A DNA stretch of 64,000 nucleotides from a bacterium (GTDB taxonomy: Bacteria; Cyanobacteriota; Vampirovibrionia; Gastranaerophilales; Gastranaerophilaceae), in assembly GCA_024408855.1 (NCBI GenBank), contig JAKSUQ010000004.1:18577-82576 (forward strand). Direction: 5' to 3'. The notes beneath the pieces are model-generated. The model was not told where the DNA came from and did no database searches. It worked only from the letters and a program-made list of their open reading frames with translations. Shown here one piece after another: positions 35,292-47,297 of the stretch; the first letter of the stretch is position 1; each line of letters begins with the position of its first letter. Both the position numbers and the translations under genes were made by a program.

Positions 35292-36590
35292 TCAGATTTT
35301 ACCAATTAAATCGTACACGGAAGCTCCTATTATTTCAACGATTTCGATATCACCCGGAATTAAAAGTTTATTTGTATGAATGTGAACAACTCCGTCAATT
35401 TCCGGTGCATCATACTGAGTTCTTGCAACTATTTCACCATCATCAGAACAACATTCAATAATACAAGGGAGCTTTTGTCCAACAAATTTGTTGTTTCTTT
35501 CTTTTGAAATTTCCTGTTGAAGTGCCATGAGCCTATTATATCTTGCTTTTGCGATACGTTTTGGCACTTGTGGTTTCATTGAATATGACGGAGTGCCTTT
35601 TTCTCTTGAATAACAAAATACGCCCATTCGGTCAAATTTCATTTCTTTAACAAAATTGTATAAGTGTTCAAAATGTTCCTCTGTTTCGCCGGGGTATCCG
35701 ACTATAAATGCAGTTCTGATTGATACTTGCGGTATGTGCTTTCTTATATTGTCAATCATGTGGGTATAATCAAATGCCGGTCTGCACATATTCTTAAGCA
35801 TTTCCGGATGAGAATGCTGAAGCGGAATATCAACGTATTTAACTGCTTTTTCGCACTCTTGAATTACATCCAATAGTTCATCACTCATTTGTGTAGGATA
35901 AGCATACATAATTCTAATCCAACCAAGTCCCTCGATTTTGTTTAATTCTTTTATTAATTCTGCAAGCATAGGTTTTTTGTACACATCAATCCCGTAACTT
36001 GTTGTATCTTGGGCAATGAGAATTATTTCCGTAACACCGTTTTTAACCATGTTTTTTGCTTCTGTAATGATATTCTCCATTTTTCTGGAACGGTAATCTC
36101 CTCTTAAATAAGGAATAACACAATATCCGCAGCGATAATTGCAACCGTCAGCAATTTTTATATATGAGCTTGCCCCCATTGTAATCTGTTGTCGATTGAT
36201 GTTTTCAGGATATATATATTCAGGTTTTTTGCTAACCTCTGATACATAGCCGTTTTCAATGTTTTTAAGAATTTCAATTATTTTTGTAAAATCAGTTGTT
36301 CCTACTGTTGCAACGATTTGTGGAATTTCCTTTTTTAATTCTTCTGGATATTTTTGAGCAAGGCAACCTGCAACAATTATTTTTTTATTTTTCTCTGCCA
36401 ATTCAAGAATTGTATGAACGGACTCACGTTCCGCATCATTAATAAATGAACAGGTATTTACAATAACAATATCTGTTTCGTTTTCATTTAAAGTGATTTC
36501 GTATCCGTTTTGAGCAAGTAAACCCAAAATCAATTCCGAATCAACAAGATTTTTTGCACAACCATGACTTATTAAAGCAATTTTTTTCAT
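35292..36590 (-). CDS. rimO: Ribosomal protein S12 methylthiotransferase RimO
   Basis: Radical-SAM enzyme that adds a methylthio group to an Asp of ribosomal protein S12. The 432-residue protein (usual ~430-440) has the N-terminal UPF0004 domain with cysteines in SHGCAKNLVDSE, NTCSFI and AGCLAQKY, the radical-SAM CxxxCxxC in GCNYRCGYCVIP near residue 150, and a C-terminal TRAM domain. The GCxKNxVDSE start distinguishes RimO from MiaB. The M15 gene follows 13 bp downstream and probably shares its transcript. Confidence 0.95.
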   Translation of the reverse strand: MKKIALISHGCAKNLVDSELILGLLAQNGYEITLNENETDIVIVNTCSFINDAERESVHTILELAEKNKKIIVAGCLAQKYPEELKKEIPQIVATVGTTDFTKIIEILKNIENGYVSEVSKKPEYIYPENINRQQITMGASSYIKIADGCNYRCGYCVIPYLRGDYRSRKMENIITEAKNMVKNGVTEIILIAQDTTSYGIDVYKKPMLAELIKELNKIEGLGWIRIMYAYPTQMSDELLDVIQECEKAVKYVDIPLQHSHPEMLKNMCRPAFDYTHMIDNIRKHIPQVSIRTAFIVGYPGETEEHFEHLYNFVKEMKFDRMGVFCYSREKGTPSYSMKPQVPKRIAKARYNRLMALQQEISKERNNKFVGQKLPCIIECCSDDGEIVARTQYDAPEIDGVVHIHTNKLLIPGDIEIVEIIGASVYDLIGKI

Positions 36591-36784
36591 CTTTCACCCA
36601 AATACGAATGTACAAGAATAAGTTTATCACGTTATATTTTCTCTATCAATGGGATATTTCATCAGAAAGCGGTTTTGTCAATACAAAAAATGTTAAAATT
36701 ATGGTTAATTTTTGTAAATTCTAATTTTGAATAATAGGCATGGGAAGCATGGTCAATTGTAAATTTTTTTATAAAAATGTTTAC

Positions 36785-36812
36785 TTGATATAAAAACGTG
36801 AAGTCATATTAT
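36785..36812 (+). promoter_or_regulatory. Promoter of a short stand-alone transcript
   Basis: TTGATA (36785-36790), 16-nt spacer, TATTAT (36807-36812). It drives a unit of only about 120 nt that ends in the hairpin at 36914. Confidence 0.55.
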
Positions 36813-36834
36813 AGTCATACAAGCGAAGGGAGTG

Positions 36835-36915
36835 ATGGCTATTAGACTTGGGGAGAGTCGCAAATCAATAAAAAACAAATCAATAGGAAAAATTAGATTT
36901 TTGGGAATTAATTAA
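36835..36915 (+). CDS. Possible 26-residue basic peptide or small RNA
   Basis: Between the promoter at 36785 and the terminator at 36914 lies one short frame: ATG at 36835, 26 codons, TAA at 36913-36915 just where the terminator stem begins. The peptide starts MAIRLGESRKS, is strongly basic (Lys/Arg about a third) and ends RFLGIN. The GGGAG site is only two bases from the ATG (AAGG is five away), so translation is uncertain and the unit may be a non-coding RNA. It is set between divergent rimO and gyrB. Function unknown. Confidence 0.35.
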   Translation: MAIRLGESRKSIKNKSIGKIRFLGIN

Positions 36916-36944
36916 AGGACTTACCTTGGTAAGTCCTTTTCTAT
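36914..36944 (+). terminator. Terminator of the short transcript
   Basis: Perfect 12-bp stem AAAGGACTTACC / GGTAAGTCCTTT with a two-base loop, followed by TTCTATT. Strong rho-independent form. Confidence 0.85.
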
Positions 36945-36995
36945 TCATAAATAATTCAGGTGCGTATAAAACTTTCTGATGAAATGGGATGGTAT

Positions 36996-37026
36996 TTGCA
37001 GAAATTTTTATTGTTTGTGGTATAAT
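36996..37026 (+). promoter_or_regulatory. Predicted gyrB promoter (extended -10)
   Basis: TATAAT at 37021-37026 with the extended TGG element (37018-37020) and TTGCAG 19 nt upstream (36996-37001). The core TGTTTGTGG-TATAAT is shared with the gyrA promoter. Confidence 0.55.
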
Positions 37027-37074
37027 TGTAATAAGGATAGTTGATTTATAAATGAGGTTATAAAAGGGGGATAG

Positions 37075-39507
<2,433 letters not shown>

Positions 39508-39545
39508 TTATGGTGTAATTGTTTGAATTATATGAATTTATAACA

Positions 39546-39580
39546 AAAACGGGATAAACATTGTTTATCCCGTTTTTCTA
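39546..39580. terminator. Terminator between gyrB and pgk
   Basis: 13-bp stem AAAACGGGATAAA / TTTATCCCGTTTT (39546-39558, 39564-39576), five-base loop, T-runs on both sides. It serves the convergent gyrB and pgk genes. Confidence 0.85.
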
Positions 39581-39595
39581 ATGTTGTTTTAATTA

Positions 39596-40807
39596 TTAAA
39601 CCATTGAATATTGAAGATCATCTAATGCAGCAACACCAGGAAGAATTTTACCTTCAATAAATTCCAAAGAAGCTCCGCCACCGGTTGAAACGTGTGTGAA
39701 ATCTTCAGCTTTGCAGAATTTTTTAGCAGCACTTACGGAATCGCCACCGCCGATTACGGAAGTTGCACCATTCTTGGTAGCTTCAACAATAGCTTCCAAT
39801 ACTGCCTTTGTGCCGTCAGCAAATTTAGGATTTTCAAATGCTCCGACAGGTCCGTTCATAAGAATTGTTTTTGATGACTTAAGAACATCAGCGAATGCTT
39901 TTCTTGAGTCTAAACCTGCATCAACACCTTCAAATCCGTCAGGAATTTCATTAATTTTAACAAACTTGTTTGTTCCGTTGCCTGAAAAATCGTCAGTAAC
40001 GAGTACGTCAGTTGCCATAACAAGTTTAACACCTTTTTCTTCAGCTTTCTTTTGAATAGCTAAAGCTGTTTCAAGTTGATCATCTTCGCATATTGAAGTT
40101 CCGATTTTGCCGCCGTTAGCTTTAACAAATGTATAAGCCATACCACCACCGATAATCATATTGTCAACTTTATCAAGTAAGTTTTCCAAAACACCGATTT
40201 TTGAAGAAACTTTTGCTCCGCCAACAACTGCCGTAAAAGGTCTTACTGGATTGTCAAGTGCAGAAGATAAACATCTGATTTCTTTTTCCATTAATAATCC
40301 TGAAACAGCAGGTTTAAGAATTTTTGCTAATTTTGCTGTTGAAGTATGATTTCTGTGTGCTGCTCCAAATGCATCATTTACATAAAAATCACCTAATTTA
40401 GCAAGCTCTTGTGCAAATGTCATATCGTCATCTTTTGCTTCTTCAGCTTTGTAGAAACGAATATTTTCCAATAAAGCTATTTGACCGTTTTTTAATTCGG
40501 AAACGTAATCTGATGCTTCTTCAACGGACGGAATAAACATAATTTCTTCGCCAAAAATTTTTGACATATATTTTGCAACCGGTTCAAGCGAAAATTCCAT
40601 GTTTTTTTCACCTTTAGGTCTGCCTAAGTGAGCCATAAGAATAATTTTTGCACCTTTTTCCTGTAATAATTTAACGGTAGGAATGATAGCCTGAATACGA
40701 GTGTCGTCTGTTACATTTTTGTTTTCATCCAAAGGTACATTTACGTCAACTCTGACGAGAGCTTTTTTACCTTGAATGTCATTCAAATCTTTGATTGATT
40801 TCTTCAT
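39596..40807 (-). CDS. pgk: Phosphoglycerate kinase
   Basis: PGK makes ATP from 1,3-bisphosphoglycerate in glycolysis. The 403-residue product (usual ~390-415) has RVDVNVPLD, HLGRPKG, ENIRFYKAEE with the substrate basic residues, the hinge 'AVVGGAKVSSKIGVLENLL', and the ATP-binding C-terminal end 'GGGDSVSAAKKF ... HVSTGGGASLEFIEGK LPGVAAL'. GGAAAG upstream of the ATG at 40807. It is monocistronic in appearance, 145 bp downstream of the sigma-factor gene on the same strand. Confidence 0.97.
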   Translation of the reverse strand: MKKSIKDLNDIQGKKALVRVDVNVPLDENKNVTDDTRIQAIIPTVKLLQEKGAKIILMAHLGRPKGEKNMEFSLEPVAKYMSKIFGEEIMFIPSVEEASDYVSELKNGQIALLENIRFYKAEEAKDDDMTFAQELAKLGDFYVNDAFGAAHRNHTSTAKLAKILKPAVSGLLMEKEIRCLSSALDNPVRPFTAVVGGAKVSSKIGVLENLLDKVDNMIIGGGMAYTFVKANGGKIGTSICEDDQLETALAIQKKAEEKGVKLVMATDVLVTDDFSGNGTNKFVKINEIPDGFEGVDAGLDSRKAFADVLKSSKTILMNGPVGAFENPKFADGTKAVLEAIVEATKNGATSVIGGGDSVSAAKKFCKAEDFTHVSTGGGASLEFIEGKILPGVAALDDLQYSMV

Positions 40808-40952
40808 AATTCTCTTTCCTTTCTTTTATCAAGTTTGTGCTTTCACACTGATTTGTGAACAAATTGTAAAGATTAGCGAATTTTGTTGTTTTTATTTCGC
40901 AATCCTAACTTGATTATATCAAAAAAAAGGAAAGAGAAAATAATTCGTATTG

Positions 40953-41846
40953 CTATATATTGTATGCGTAGTTATTTAATCCGTTTTTGAGTTTATTTAA
41001 AGCTCTCGCTTCGGTTTGTCGGATACATTCTTTTGTTACTCCGTATAGTTTCCCGATATCTTCTAAGGTTGTTTTGGTGAAATTTTCCAAGCCGAAACGC
41101 ATTTTTATAACGCTCTGCTCACGTTCTTTTAATGTCGAAACTATATTAGTAATTTCTTTTTTTAGTTCTTCGTATTCAATATTTTCTTCAACGCATACAT
41201 TTTCGTCAGCTATAACATCTGCAACGGAAAGTTCTTTGCCGTTATTGTTGTTATCAAAACTTCCTTCAATAGAAACGGTTGAAGTATATGCTGAGAGGTA
41301 TGCATCAATTTTTTCAGGTTCAATATCCATTTTTTGTGCGACATCACGGTTTGTAACCTGACAATTATAATTTCGTTCCATTTCGGCCTTTACTTTTGAA
41401 AATTTTGATAATGTTTCTTGAACATATACAGGAATCTTCATACAGTATGATTGTTCAGAAATAGCTTTGAACATTGCTTGTTTTATCCACCAAGATGCAT
41501 ATGTTGAAAATCTGTAACCAAGTTCAGGGTTGAATTTTTCTACTGCAACCATTAAACCTAAATTTCCCTCTTGAATTAAATCAACAATCGGAAGTTTTGA
41601 AACGTGAATAGCTTTTCTTGCAATAGTAACAACCAATTTTAAATTTGCTCGTACAAGTTCTTTTTTGGCTTGCAAATCTCCGGCTTTAACTTTCAATGCC
41701 AATTCTTTTTCTTCGGCCGGTGAAAGTTGTTGAATTGAATTGATTTTTCTTAAATAACTTCCGATTTCGGAAGTCGAACTTGCATAAGCTGGCGCAAACG
41801 GATTTGACATACCTGTTTTTTTGAGTGAGATTAAAATTTCTTTCAT
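40953..41846 (-). CDS. RNA polymerase sigma-70 family factor (group 2/RpoD-like)
   Basis: A 297-residue primary-type sigma factor with region 1.2 (SYLRKINSIQQLSPAEEKELA), region 2 (LVRANLKLVVTIARKA; DLIQEGNLGLMVAVEKFNPELGYRFSTYASWWIKQA), region 3, and region 4 with the helix-turn-helix (TLEDIGKLYGVTKECIRQTEARALNKL). Compared with RpoD it lacks the long 1.1 region and region-1 spacer, fitting a group-2 stress sigma, which are numerous in Cyanobacteria, though it could be the primary sigma of a reduced genome. ATG at 41846 has GGAG 7 nt upstream; an upstream open frame to 41900 is rejected. Confidence 0.9.
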   Translation of the reverse strand: MKEILISLKKTGMSNPFAPAYASSTSEIGSYLRKINSIQQLSPAEEKELALKVKAGDLQAKKELVRANLKLVVTIARKAIHVSKLPIVDLIQEGNLGLMVAVEKFNPELGYRFSTYASWWIKQAMFKAISEQSYCMKIPVYVQETLSKFSKVKAEMERNYNCQVTNRDVAQKMDIEPEKIDAYLSAYTSTVSIEGSFDNNNNGKELSVADVIADENVCVEENIEYEELKKEITNIVSTLKEREQSVIKMRFGLENFTKTTLEDIGKLYGVTKECIRQTEARALNKLKNGLNNYAYNI

Positions 41847-42020
41847 ACATAAACTCCATAGGGTAAAAGTAACATACAGTAAGGAAGAAAGACATAACAC
41901 ATATTCCTTATATACTTATGATATATCATGGAGATATAAACTTCAAGTGTTTTGTTAAGAAATATTACAAAAAGTGTCCTTCAAATTGAATATTTTTACA
42001 TTTCTTAATATTATTTAAGT

Positions 42021-43772
42021 ATGATTGAATTGTTAGCTCCTGCACAAACTGTTGAACATGGGATTGCCGCTATTGATTGCGGTGCTGATGCTGTCTATAT
42101 TGGTGCATCTGATTTTGGAGCAAGAAAAAGTGCTTCAAATTCTTTAACAGATATTAAACGGCTGACTGATTATGCACATTTTTTCAATGCAAAAGTTTAT
42201 GTTACCGTGAATACGATATTGACAGATGATGAGTTAAATCAAGCTCAAAAATTAGTCAATGAACTATATAAAATCAAAGTTGATGCAATTATTGTTCAGG
42301 ATATGGCTTTGTTAAATATTGAGCTACCGCCGATTCCGATATATGCAAGTACTCAATGTGATAACAGGTTTTTGGATAAAATAAACTTTTTCGAAAAAAT
42401 AGGAATTAAACGTGTAATTTTGGCAAGAGAATTATCTTTGTCGCAAATAAAAGAAATATGCGATAATACAAATCTTGAAATTGAAACATTTATCCATGGA
42501 GCTTTGTGTGTATCGTATAGTGGTCAATGCTATTTGAGTGCATCAATCGGCGGTCGTTCTGCTAATCGTGGAGAATGTGCACAACCTTGTCGTAAAAAAT
42601 ATTCTCTTGTTGATGTGAAATCCGGAAAATATATTGTAAAAGACAAGCATTTGCTTTCATTGAAAGATTTTAATGCATCTAAGCATATTAAAAAACTTGC
42701 GGAAATTGGAGTTACGTCTTTCAAAATTGAGGGACGTCTAAAAAATATCAATTATGTTAAAAATGTTGTTTCTTATTACAGGAATTTGATTGACGATTTT
42801 GCAGAAAAAAGTTCTTCCGGCAGGGTGATTACAGACTTTAAACCTGATATTAACAAAACTTTTAATCGTGGTTATACAGATTATTTTTTAGAAAAAAGAA
42901 AAAATATTTGTAATTTTGAAACGCCGAATTTTATCGGAGAAAAAATTGGTGTAGTGGATGAAGTACAAGGTAATTGTTTTGTAATCAACGGTAAAGACGT
43001 TCATCCTCAAGATGGAGTTTGTTTTTTTGTTAATGGTGTCCAAGATGGCTTTTTGGTCAATAAAGTTATCGGAAACAAGATTTATCCTAATAAAAGAGTT
43101 GATTTGCACAAAGGAATTGAACTATACAGAAACTATGATGTTGAGTTTGAAAAAGAGCTTTCAGGTGCAAAATTCCGCAGAGTATTAGACGTAAAATCCG
43201 AAATTAAGAAAAATGTAATTTCTGCAATCGATGAGGATGGTATTATGGTTGAAGTTTCTATGCCTGATTGTGAGGCTGCAAATAATCAGGAAAATATGAA
43301 GAGAATTTTTATTGAACAATTTTCTAAAACCGGAAATACTAATGTTGAATTTGTAGAAATAAATTTAAAAACAGATGTTTTGCCGTATATGAAAATTTCT
43401 CAGATTAATGAACTCAGGAGAAGTTTAATCGAAAAGTTAAAAGAGGCGAGAATAAATAATTATAAAAATAATAAACAAGACAAGCTGAAAACTGTTGAAT
43501 ATCCTCAAAAGGTACTGAATTATAAAGCTAATATATATAATCAAAGGGCTAAAGAATTTTATGAAAAATGTGGTGCAGTTGTTTCTGAATATGCCTTTGA
43601 AGCTCAAAATAATTATTCGAAAAAAGAGTTGATGAGGACAAAACATTGTCTTAAATTTGCGTTGGGTAAATGTGGTAACAAGGAAGAATGGATGCTTGAA
43701 GATTCACAAAATAAACGTTATCCGTTAGAGTTTGATTGTTCAAAGTGTGAAATGGCAATAAAGCATTCCTAA
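42021..43772 (+). CDS. Peptidase U32-family protein (RlhA/TrhP-like)
   Basis: A 583-residue U32-type protein. The N-terminal TIM-barrel-like part begins MIELLAPAQTVEHGIAAIDCGADAVYIG; the family signature ETFIHGALCVSYSGQCYLSA lies near residue 157 and is followed by the Cys motif RGECAQPCRKKY. Four cysteines plus downstream Cys ('EFDCSKCEMAI' at the C-terminus) likely bind an Fe-S cluster. Characterised relatives hydroxylate rRNA or tRNA bases rather than cut protein, so RNA modification is the likelier role. No Shine-Dalgarno site is visible before the ATG. Terminator follows at 43808. Confidence 0.9.
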   Translation: MIELLAPAQTVEHGIAAIDCGADAVYIGASDFGARKSASNSLTDIKRLTDYAHFFNAKVYVTVNTILTDDELNQAQKLVNELYKIKVDAIIVQDMALLNIELPPIPIYASTQCDNRFLDKINFFEKIGIKRVILARELSLSQIKEICDNTNLEIETFIHGALCVSYSGQCYLSASIGGRSANRGECAQPCRKKYSLVDVKSGKYIVKDKHLLSLKDFNASKHIKKLAEIGVTSFKIEGRLKNINYVKNVVSYYRNLIDDFAEKSSSGRVITDFKPDINKTFNRGYTDYFLEKRKNICNFETPNFIGEKIGVVDEVQGNCFVINGKDVHPQDGVCFFVNGVQDGFLVNKVIGNKIYPNKRVDLHKGIELYRNYDVEFEKELSGAKFRRVLDVKSEIKKNVISAIDEDGIMVEVSMPDCEAANNQENMKRIFIEQFSKTGNTNVEFVEINLKTDVLPYMKISQINELRRSLIEKLKEARINNYKNNKQDKLKTVEYPQKVLNYKANIYNQRAKEFYEKCGAVVSEYAFEAQNNYSKKELMRTKHCLKFALGKCGNKEEWMLEDSQNKRYPLEFDCSKCEMAIKHS

Positions 43773-43807
43773 AAAGTATATTGTTATAAGAACAGAAATT
43801 TTTCAAT

Positions 43808-43840
43808 AAAAAAGCAGGTATTTACAATACCCGCTTTTTT
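43808..43840 (+). terminator. Terminator between U32 gene and HEAT protein
   Basis: Arms AAAAAAGCAGGTATT and AATACCCGCTTTTTT, one mismatch, three-base loop; A- and T-runs make it bidirectional for the two convergent genes. Confidence 0.8.
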
Positions 43841-43859
43841 ATGTTTATTTTTTATTAGA

Positions 43860-44714
43860 TTAAACGCTTAATGCTTTTTTCTGTTGGCTTGCTCCCGGAA
43901 TAGCTTGCCAATTAGCTGCCATGATTTTTTTGAATGATTTAAGTGCAGTATCTTCAAGTTCACCAAGTTCCTCTGCTTCCATTATTAGTTCTCTTAAAGG
44001 TAACAACGCTCTTTGATCACGCAAAACACCTAATGCAGCTGCTGCACCGGCTCTTACCAAATCATTTTCCGAACGGTTTTTCATAACGTCAATTAATGCA
44101 GGAACAGCTTTGGTGTCATTCAATTTACCCAAAGATGTAACCGCATATATTCTTACATTAACCCATTCGTCATATAGCATGTTAATAATTTTATCAACGC
44201 ATTTTTTGTTGCCAATTTCACCCAAAGCTCTTGTTGCGTCGCAACGAACATTAACTTTTTCGTGATCAAGGGAGCTTATTAATGCATCTGTTGCAACATC
44301 ACCGATTTCAATAAGTGCATCTGTTGCAGTTATACAAACTTGTGAATTTTCGTCGTTAAGAGCTTCAACCAAAGGTTCAACAACTATAGCTCCGCCAAGA
44401 CGACCTAATGCACGAGCAGCACGCACTCTTACATCTACATTTCTGTCTTCTCTCAAAGATTCGATAAGATGCTCTGTTGCTTTGGAATCGCCCAATTCGC
44501 CTAATGCTCTTGCAGCATATAAACGAACAGAACCGTTTTTGTCATTTTTTAATACATCAATTAACGGTTCAACTGCTTTGGAATCGCCCATTTCGCCCAA
44601 AACACGTGCAGCATTGTATCTTACTTTTTCTGAACTGCTTGACATTAAGTCATTGATTAGTTCTTGAAAAGATTTCTTTGCTTGTTTCTTTTTACTGTTA
44701 ACAGTAATTGTCAT
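43860..44714 (-). CDS. HEAT-repeat protein (PBS-lyase HEAT-like repeats)
   Basis: A 284-residue alpha-solenoid made of about eight 31-residue repeats, each close to 'VRxxAARALGELGDSKAVEPLIxxLKDE'. These PBS-lyase-like HEAT repeats were named from phycobilisome lyases (CpcE/F), but nothing photosynthetic is near and the generic solenoid is also a common binding scaffold. The N-terminus is basic (KKKQAKKSF); the C-terminus (about 255-284) leaves the repeats. It has its own leader and ends 20 bp from the convergent terminator. Protein-protein binding is the likeliest role. Confidence 0.85.
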   Translation of the reverse strand: MTITVNSKKKQAKKSFQELINDLMSSSSEKVRYNAARVLGEMGDSKAVEPLIDVLKNDKNGSVRLYAARALGELGDSKATEHLIESLREDRNVDVRVRAARALGRLGGAIVVEPLVEALNDENSQVCITATDALIEIGDVATDALISSLDHEKVNVRCDATRALGEIGNKKCVDKIINMLYDEWVNVRIYAVTSLGKLNDTKAVPALIDVMKNRSENDLVRAGAAAALGVLRDQRALLPLRELIMEAEELGELEDTALKSFKKIMAANWQAIPGASQQKKALSV

Positions 44715-45009
44715 ACGCGTAACCTCCGTAATCGCAAAATAAATATATTAACTTCTACACAAATATATTAAGTTCATATAATGTACAAAATTGCTTTTAT
44801 TTTTTGCATTCTGTTACAAAACGTAACATCTGTTTTTTAGCGTATAAAATACACTTATTCTCCATGCACTAAACAGTATAACATATTATTCCGATTATTG
44901 ACTCCGCCACTAAAAGTTTTTTGACTTTTCTTGATGTAATTGTTTTATAAAAAGTCGTTAAAACCAATTACTATAAGGGTTTAAATCTCTTAACAAAAGT
45001 TAATATTTA

Positions 45010-46659
45010 TTACTTACTCGGGATAGTAATAATAAATGAGCTTCCTTTACCAAGTTCTGTTTTTACTTCAATTTTCCCGTTGTGTTTTTCAATGATTTTT
45101 TGTGAAATAGCAAGCCCTAAGCCCGTTCCAACACCTGCGCTTTTTGTTGTATATCCTGCAAAAAATATTTTTTCCGGTTCTTTTATTCCGCAACCTGTAT
45201 CCGATATTATGACTTTTAAATTGTTTTTTTCAAAAATCGTGTCAATAGTTATTGAACCTTCGCCGGATATGGCGTGAGCTGCATTTACAAGAATATTCAT
45301 AAAGACTTGATTAAGCATATTCGGATAACATTTTATAAGAGGTAAATCACCGTAATTTTTGACTATTGTAATTCTGTTTTTGGTTTCATGCCTTATTAAA
45401 TCAAGTGTTAAATCAAGTTCTTTATTAATATTTGTTTCTTGAGATTCTGCTTCATCAAGTCTAACGAATTTTCTGAGAGATATTACAAGTCTGTTAATTC
45501 TTTCTATGGCTTCTTTGTCAATACTATTGATTTCTTTGAGCAATTCTGCATCTGAGTCTGAAAGTTTATTGATTAATTTTGTTGCAATTTCGTTATTTGA
45601 TTTGATTGATGAAATAGGTGTGTTGATTTCGTGTGCAACTCCAGCTATTAATTGACCCAGTGAAGCCATTTTTTCGGAATTAATAAGTTTTAGTTGGGTA
45701 TCTTTTAGTTCATTCAATGCTGAAGTAAGCTCGCTAACCATTCTGGCATTTTTTTCATATAATTCAGCTTGTATTATAGCATTGCCTAATTGAGTTGATA
45801 TTCCGTCCATTATTTCCAAAACATCATCAAACTTCGTTTTTTGCTTGGTGAGTAAGACAATAATTGCTAATTTTTTTTCCATATGGTAAATCGGAAGTAC
45901 GACTCTTTGAACAAGTTCTTTAAAGGGTTTTGCTTCAATATATTCTTTCATACATGAGTTAACGAATGTTTTTGCGGAAGAAATTAAAGTTTCTGTATTT
46001 TTGTCAAAAGTTATTTTTGAAGCAATATCTTTTTTGTCCAATGAGTTGCTGACTATGTATGCGTTCATATCCTTTGAATATACAGCATAATAGGCTTTAA
46101 ATGCCCCAAAAAGTTCGGATAATTCTTTTAGAGCGGAATTCAAAATTTTTGAAGTATCGATGGATTCTCGTATAATATTTGATATATTGTTCAGAAGAAG
46201 TAGCTTCATGGCTTGAGATTGTGCCTGTTGCTTAATTTTAGAAAGATTTTTATTTTCTTCTTCAAGTTCATTGATTTTATCTTTACGTTTTTTTGCAAGT
46301 TTTGATATATATTCATATTCAACCTTTGCTGTAACATCACTAAATACCAGAATTATGTATTTGCCTTTTTTTGAAGCTGATAAATCATAATAGAAATGTT
46401 CGTTGTTAATATTTTGGTACATAACATGTGCAGAGAAATCTTCAGGAGATGAGATTGCTTGCAAAATTGGAGAATATATTGTCATATCATTGTCAAAAAG
46501 GGCATGAACACTATAATCTAATTTATGAGAAAATTTTTTCAAATTATCAAAGTCGGAAAAAACTCTCATAAATACATTATTTCTGAATACAACCGTATTT
46601 TTATCGTTAACGACCATTACGGCTGTGTTAAATTTGTTGAATATATCAAACCTACCCAT
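45010..46659 (-). CDS. Sensor histidine kinase, cytoplasmic (PAS-GAF-HisKA-HATPase)
   Basis: A 549-residue kinase. An N-terminal PAS-like region (1-105), a coiled coil (about 110-150) and a GAF-like domain (about 160-310) lead to a second coiled coil and the HisKA domain, with the phospho-His in SLGQLIAGVAHEINTPISS near residue 340. The HATPase has N box 'MNILVNAAHAI', G1 'SDTGCGIKEP' and G2 'TGLGLAISQKIIEKHNGKI'. No membrane helix is predicted, so it senses a cytosolic or ligand signal. No response regulator is adjacent. The ATG at 46659 is chosen; the ribosome site is weak and an upstream TTG (46695) is possible. Confidence 0.9.
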   Translation of the reverse strand: MGRFDIFNKFNTAVMVVNDKNTVVFRNNVFMRVFSDFDNLKKFSHKLDYSVHALFDNDMTIYSPILQAISSPEDFSAHVMYQNINNEHFYYDLSASKKGKYIILVFSDVTAKVEYEYISKLAKKRKDKINELEEENKNLSKIKQQAQSQAMKLLLLNNISNIIRESIDTSKILNSALKELSELFGAFKAYYAVYSKDMNAYIVSNSLDKKDIASKITFDKNTETLISSAKTFVNSCMKEYIEAKPFKELVQRVVLPIYHMEKKLAIIVLLTKQKTKFDDVLEIMDGISTQLGNAIIQAELYEKNARMVSELTSALNELKDTQLKLINSEKMASLGQLIAGVAHEINTPISSIKSNNEIATKLINKLSDSDAELLKEINSIDKEAIERINRLVISLRKFVRLDEAESQETNINKELDLTLDLIRHETKNRITIVKNYGDLPLIKCYPNMLNQVFMNILVNAAHAISGEGSITIDTIFEKNNLKVIISDTGCGIKEPEKIFFAGYTTKSAGVGTGLGLAISQKIIEKHNGKIEVKTELGKGSSFIITIPSK

Positions 46660-46759
46660 TGTTAATATTATATTATTCCTAAAATAAACATGCAATAAAT
46701 TTATTTATTACCCTCAACAGCGATTTAATTTGTTTTGTGTTTGGTGAACGATTTATGTC

Positions 46760-47296
46760 ATGAAAAAATGTAAAATAATATTTATAATTCTCATTATGTT
46801 TAATCTTTTAAAAGTGCATTCGGCAGAATATACATATATTCTTAAAGAAAAAACTTTAGAAGATGTTTATGTTCCTGTAAAGAAATATTTGTTAAGTGAT
46901 GATTTTTTGGTTGAAAAATCGTCTCAGGGTGTTGTTATAAGTTTTTTTATACAAAATCCTGCTGAAGAATATTTGCAATTATCTTCAAGCACAATAACTA
47001 AAATAGAAAAACTTAAATATTTTTTGGCACAATTCAAAAATTCTGTTATAATAGAGGTGCACACCAATAAACCTAAAGATGTTAAATTTTGCAGGTTGAA
47101 AAACTGGGAAATGTCTACCGTTATAGCTAATCATTTGTGTGATTTGTTTAAAAGCGGGTATAATAAAGAGGATAAAAATAGGGTTTATTCGGTAGGTTAC
47201 GGAGAATTTTTACCGAAGAAGAATACATCAAATAATGGTGGTAAAGATTTGAACAGAGTTGATATAATTATATTAAACAATATAAATGGAGAGTAG
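46760..47296 (+). CDS. OmpA/MotB C-terminal-like exported protein
   Basis: A 178-residue protein with an N-terminal signal or anchor (1-22) and a C-terminal OmpA/MotB-type domain from about 80 to 174: 'IIEVHTNKPKD', 'KNWEMSTVIANHLCDLF' (matching SNWELSxxRA), 'RVYSVGYGEFLPKKN' and 'DLNRVDIIIL'. MotB's N-terminal stator helix with its proton-binding Asp is absent, and the peptidoglycan-contact Asp (TD in HTD) reads Asn. It lies one base ahead of fliL, so it is the first gene of a flagellar cluster; a periplasmic flagellar or peptidoglycan-binding accessory is inferred. Confidence 0.75.
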   Translation: MKKCKIIFIILIMFNLLKVHSAEYTYILKEKTLEDVYVPVKKYLLSDDFLVEKSSQGVVISFFIQNPAEEYLQLSSSTITKIEKLKYFLAQFKNSVIIEVHTNKPKDVKFCRLKNWEMSTVIANHLCDLFKSGYNKEDKNRVYSVGYGEFLPKKNTSNNGGKDLNRVDIIILNNINGE

Positions 47297-47297
47297 T

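Noticed and set aside
36818..36944. SRP (4.5S) RNA
   Set aside because: The conserved GGAA-type tetraloop with its asymmetric loop is not there.
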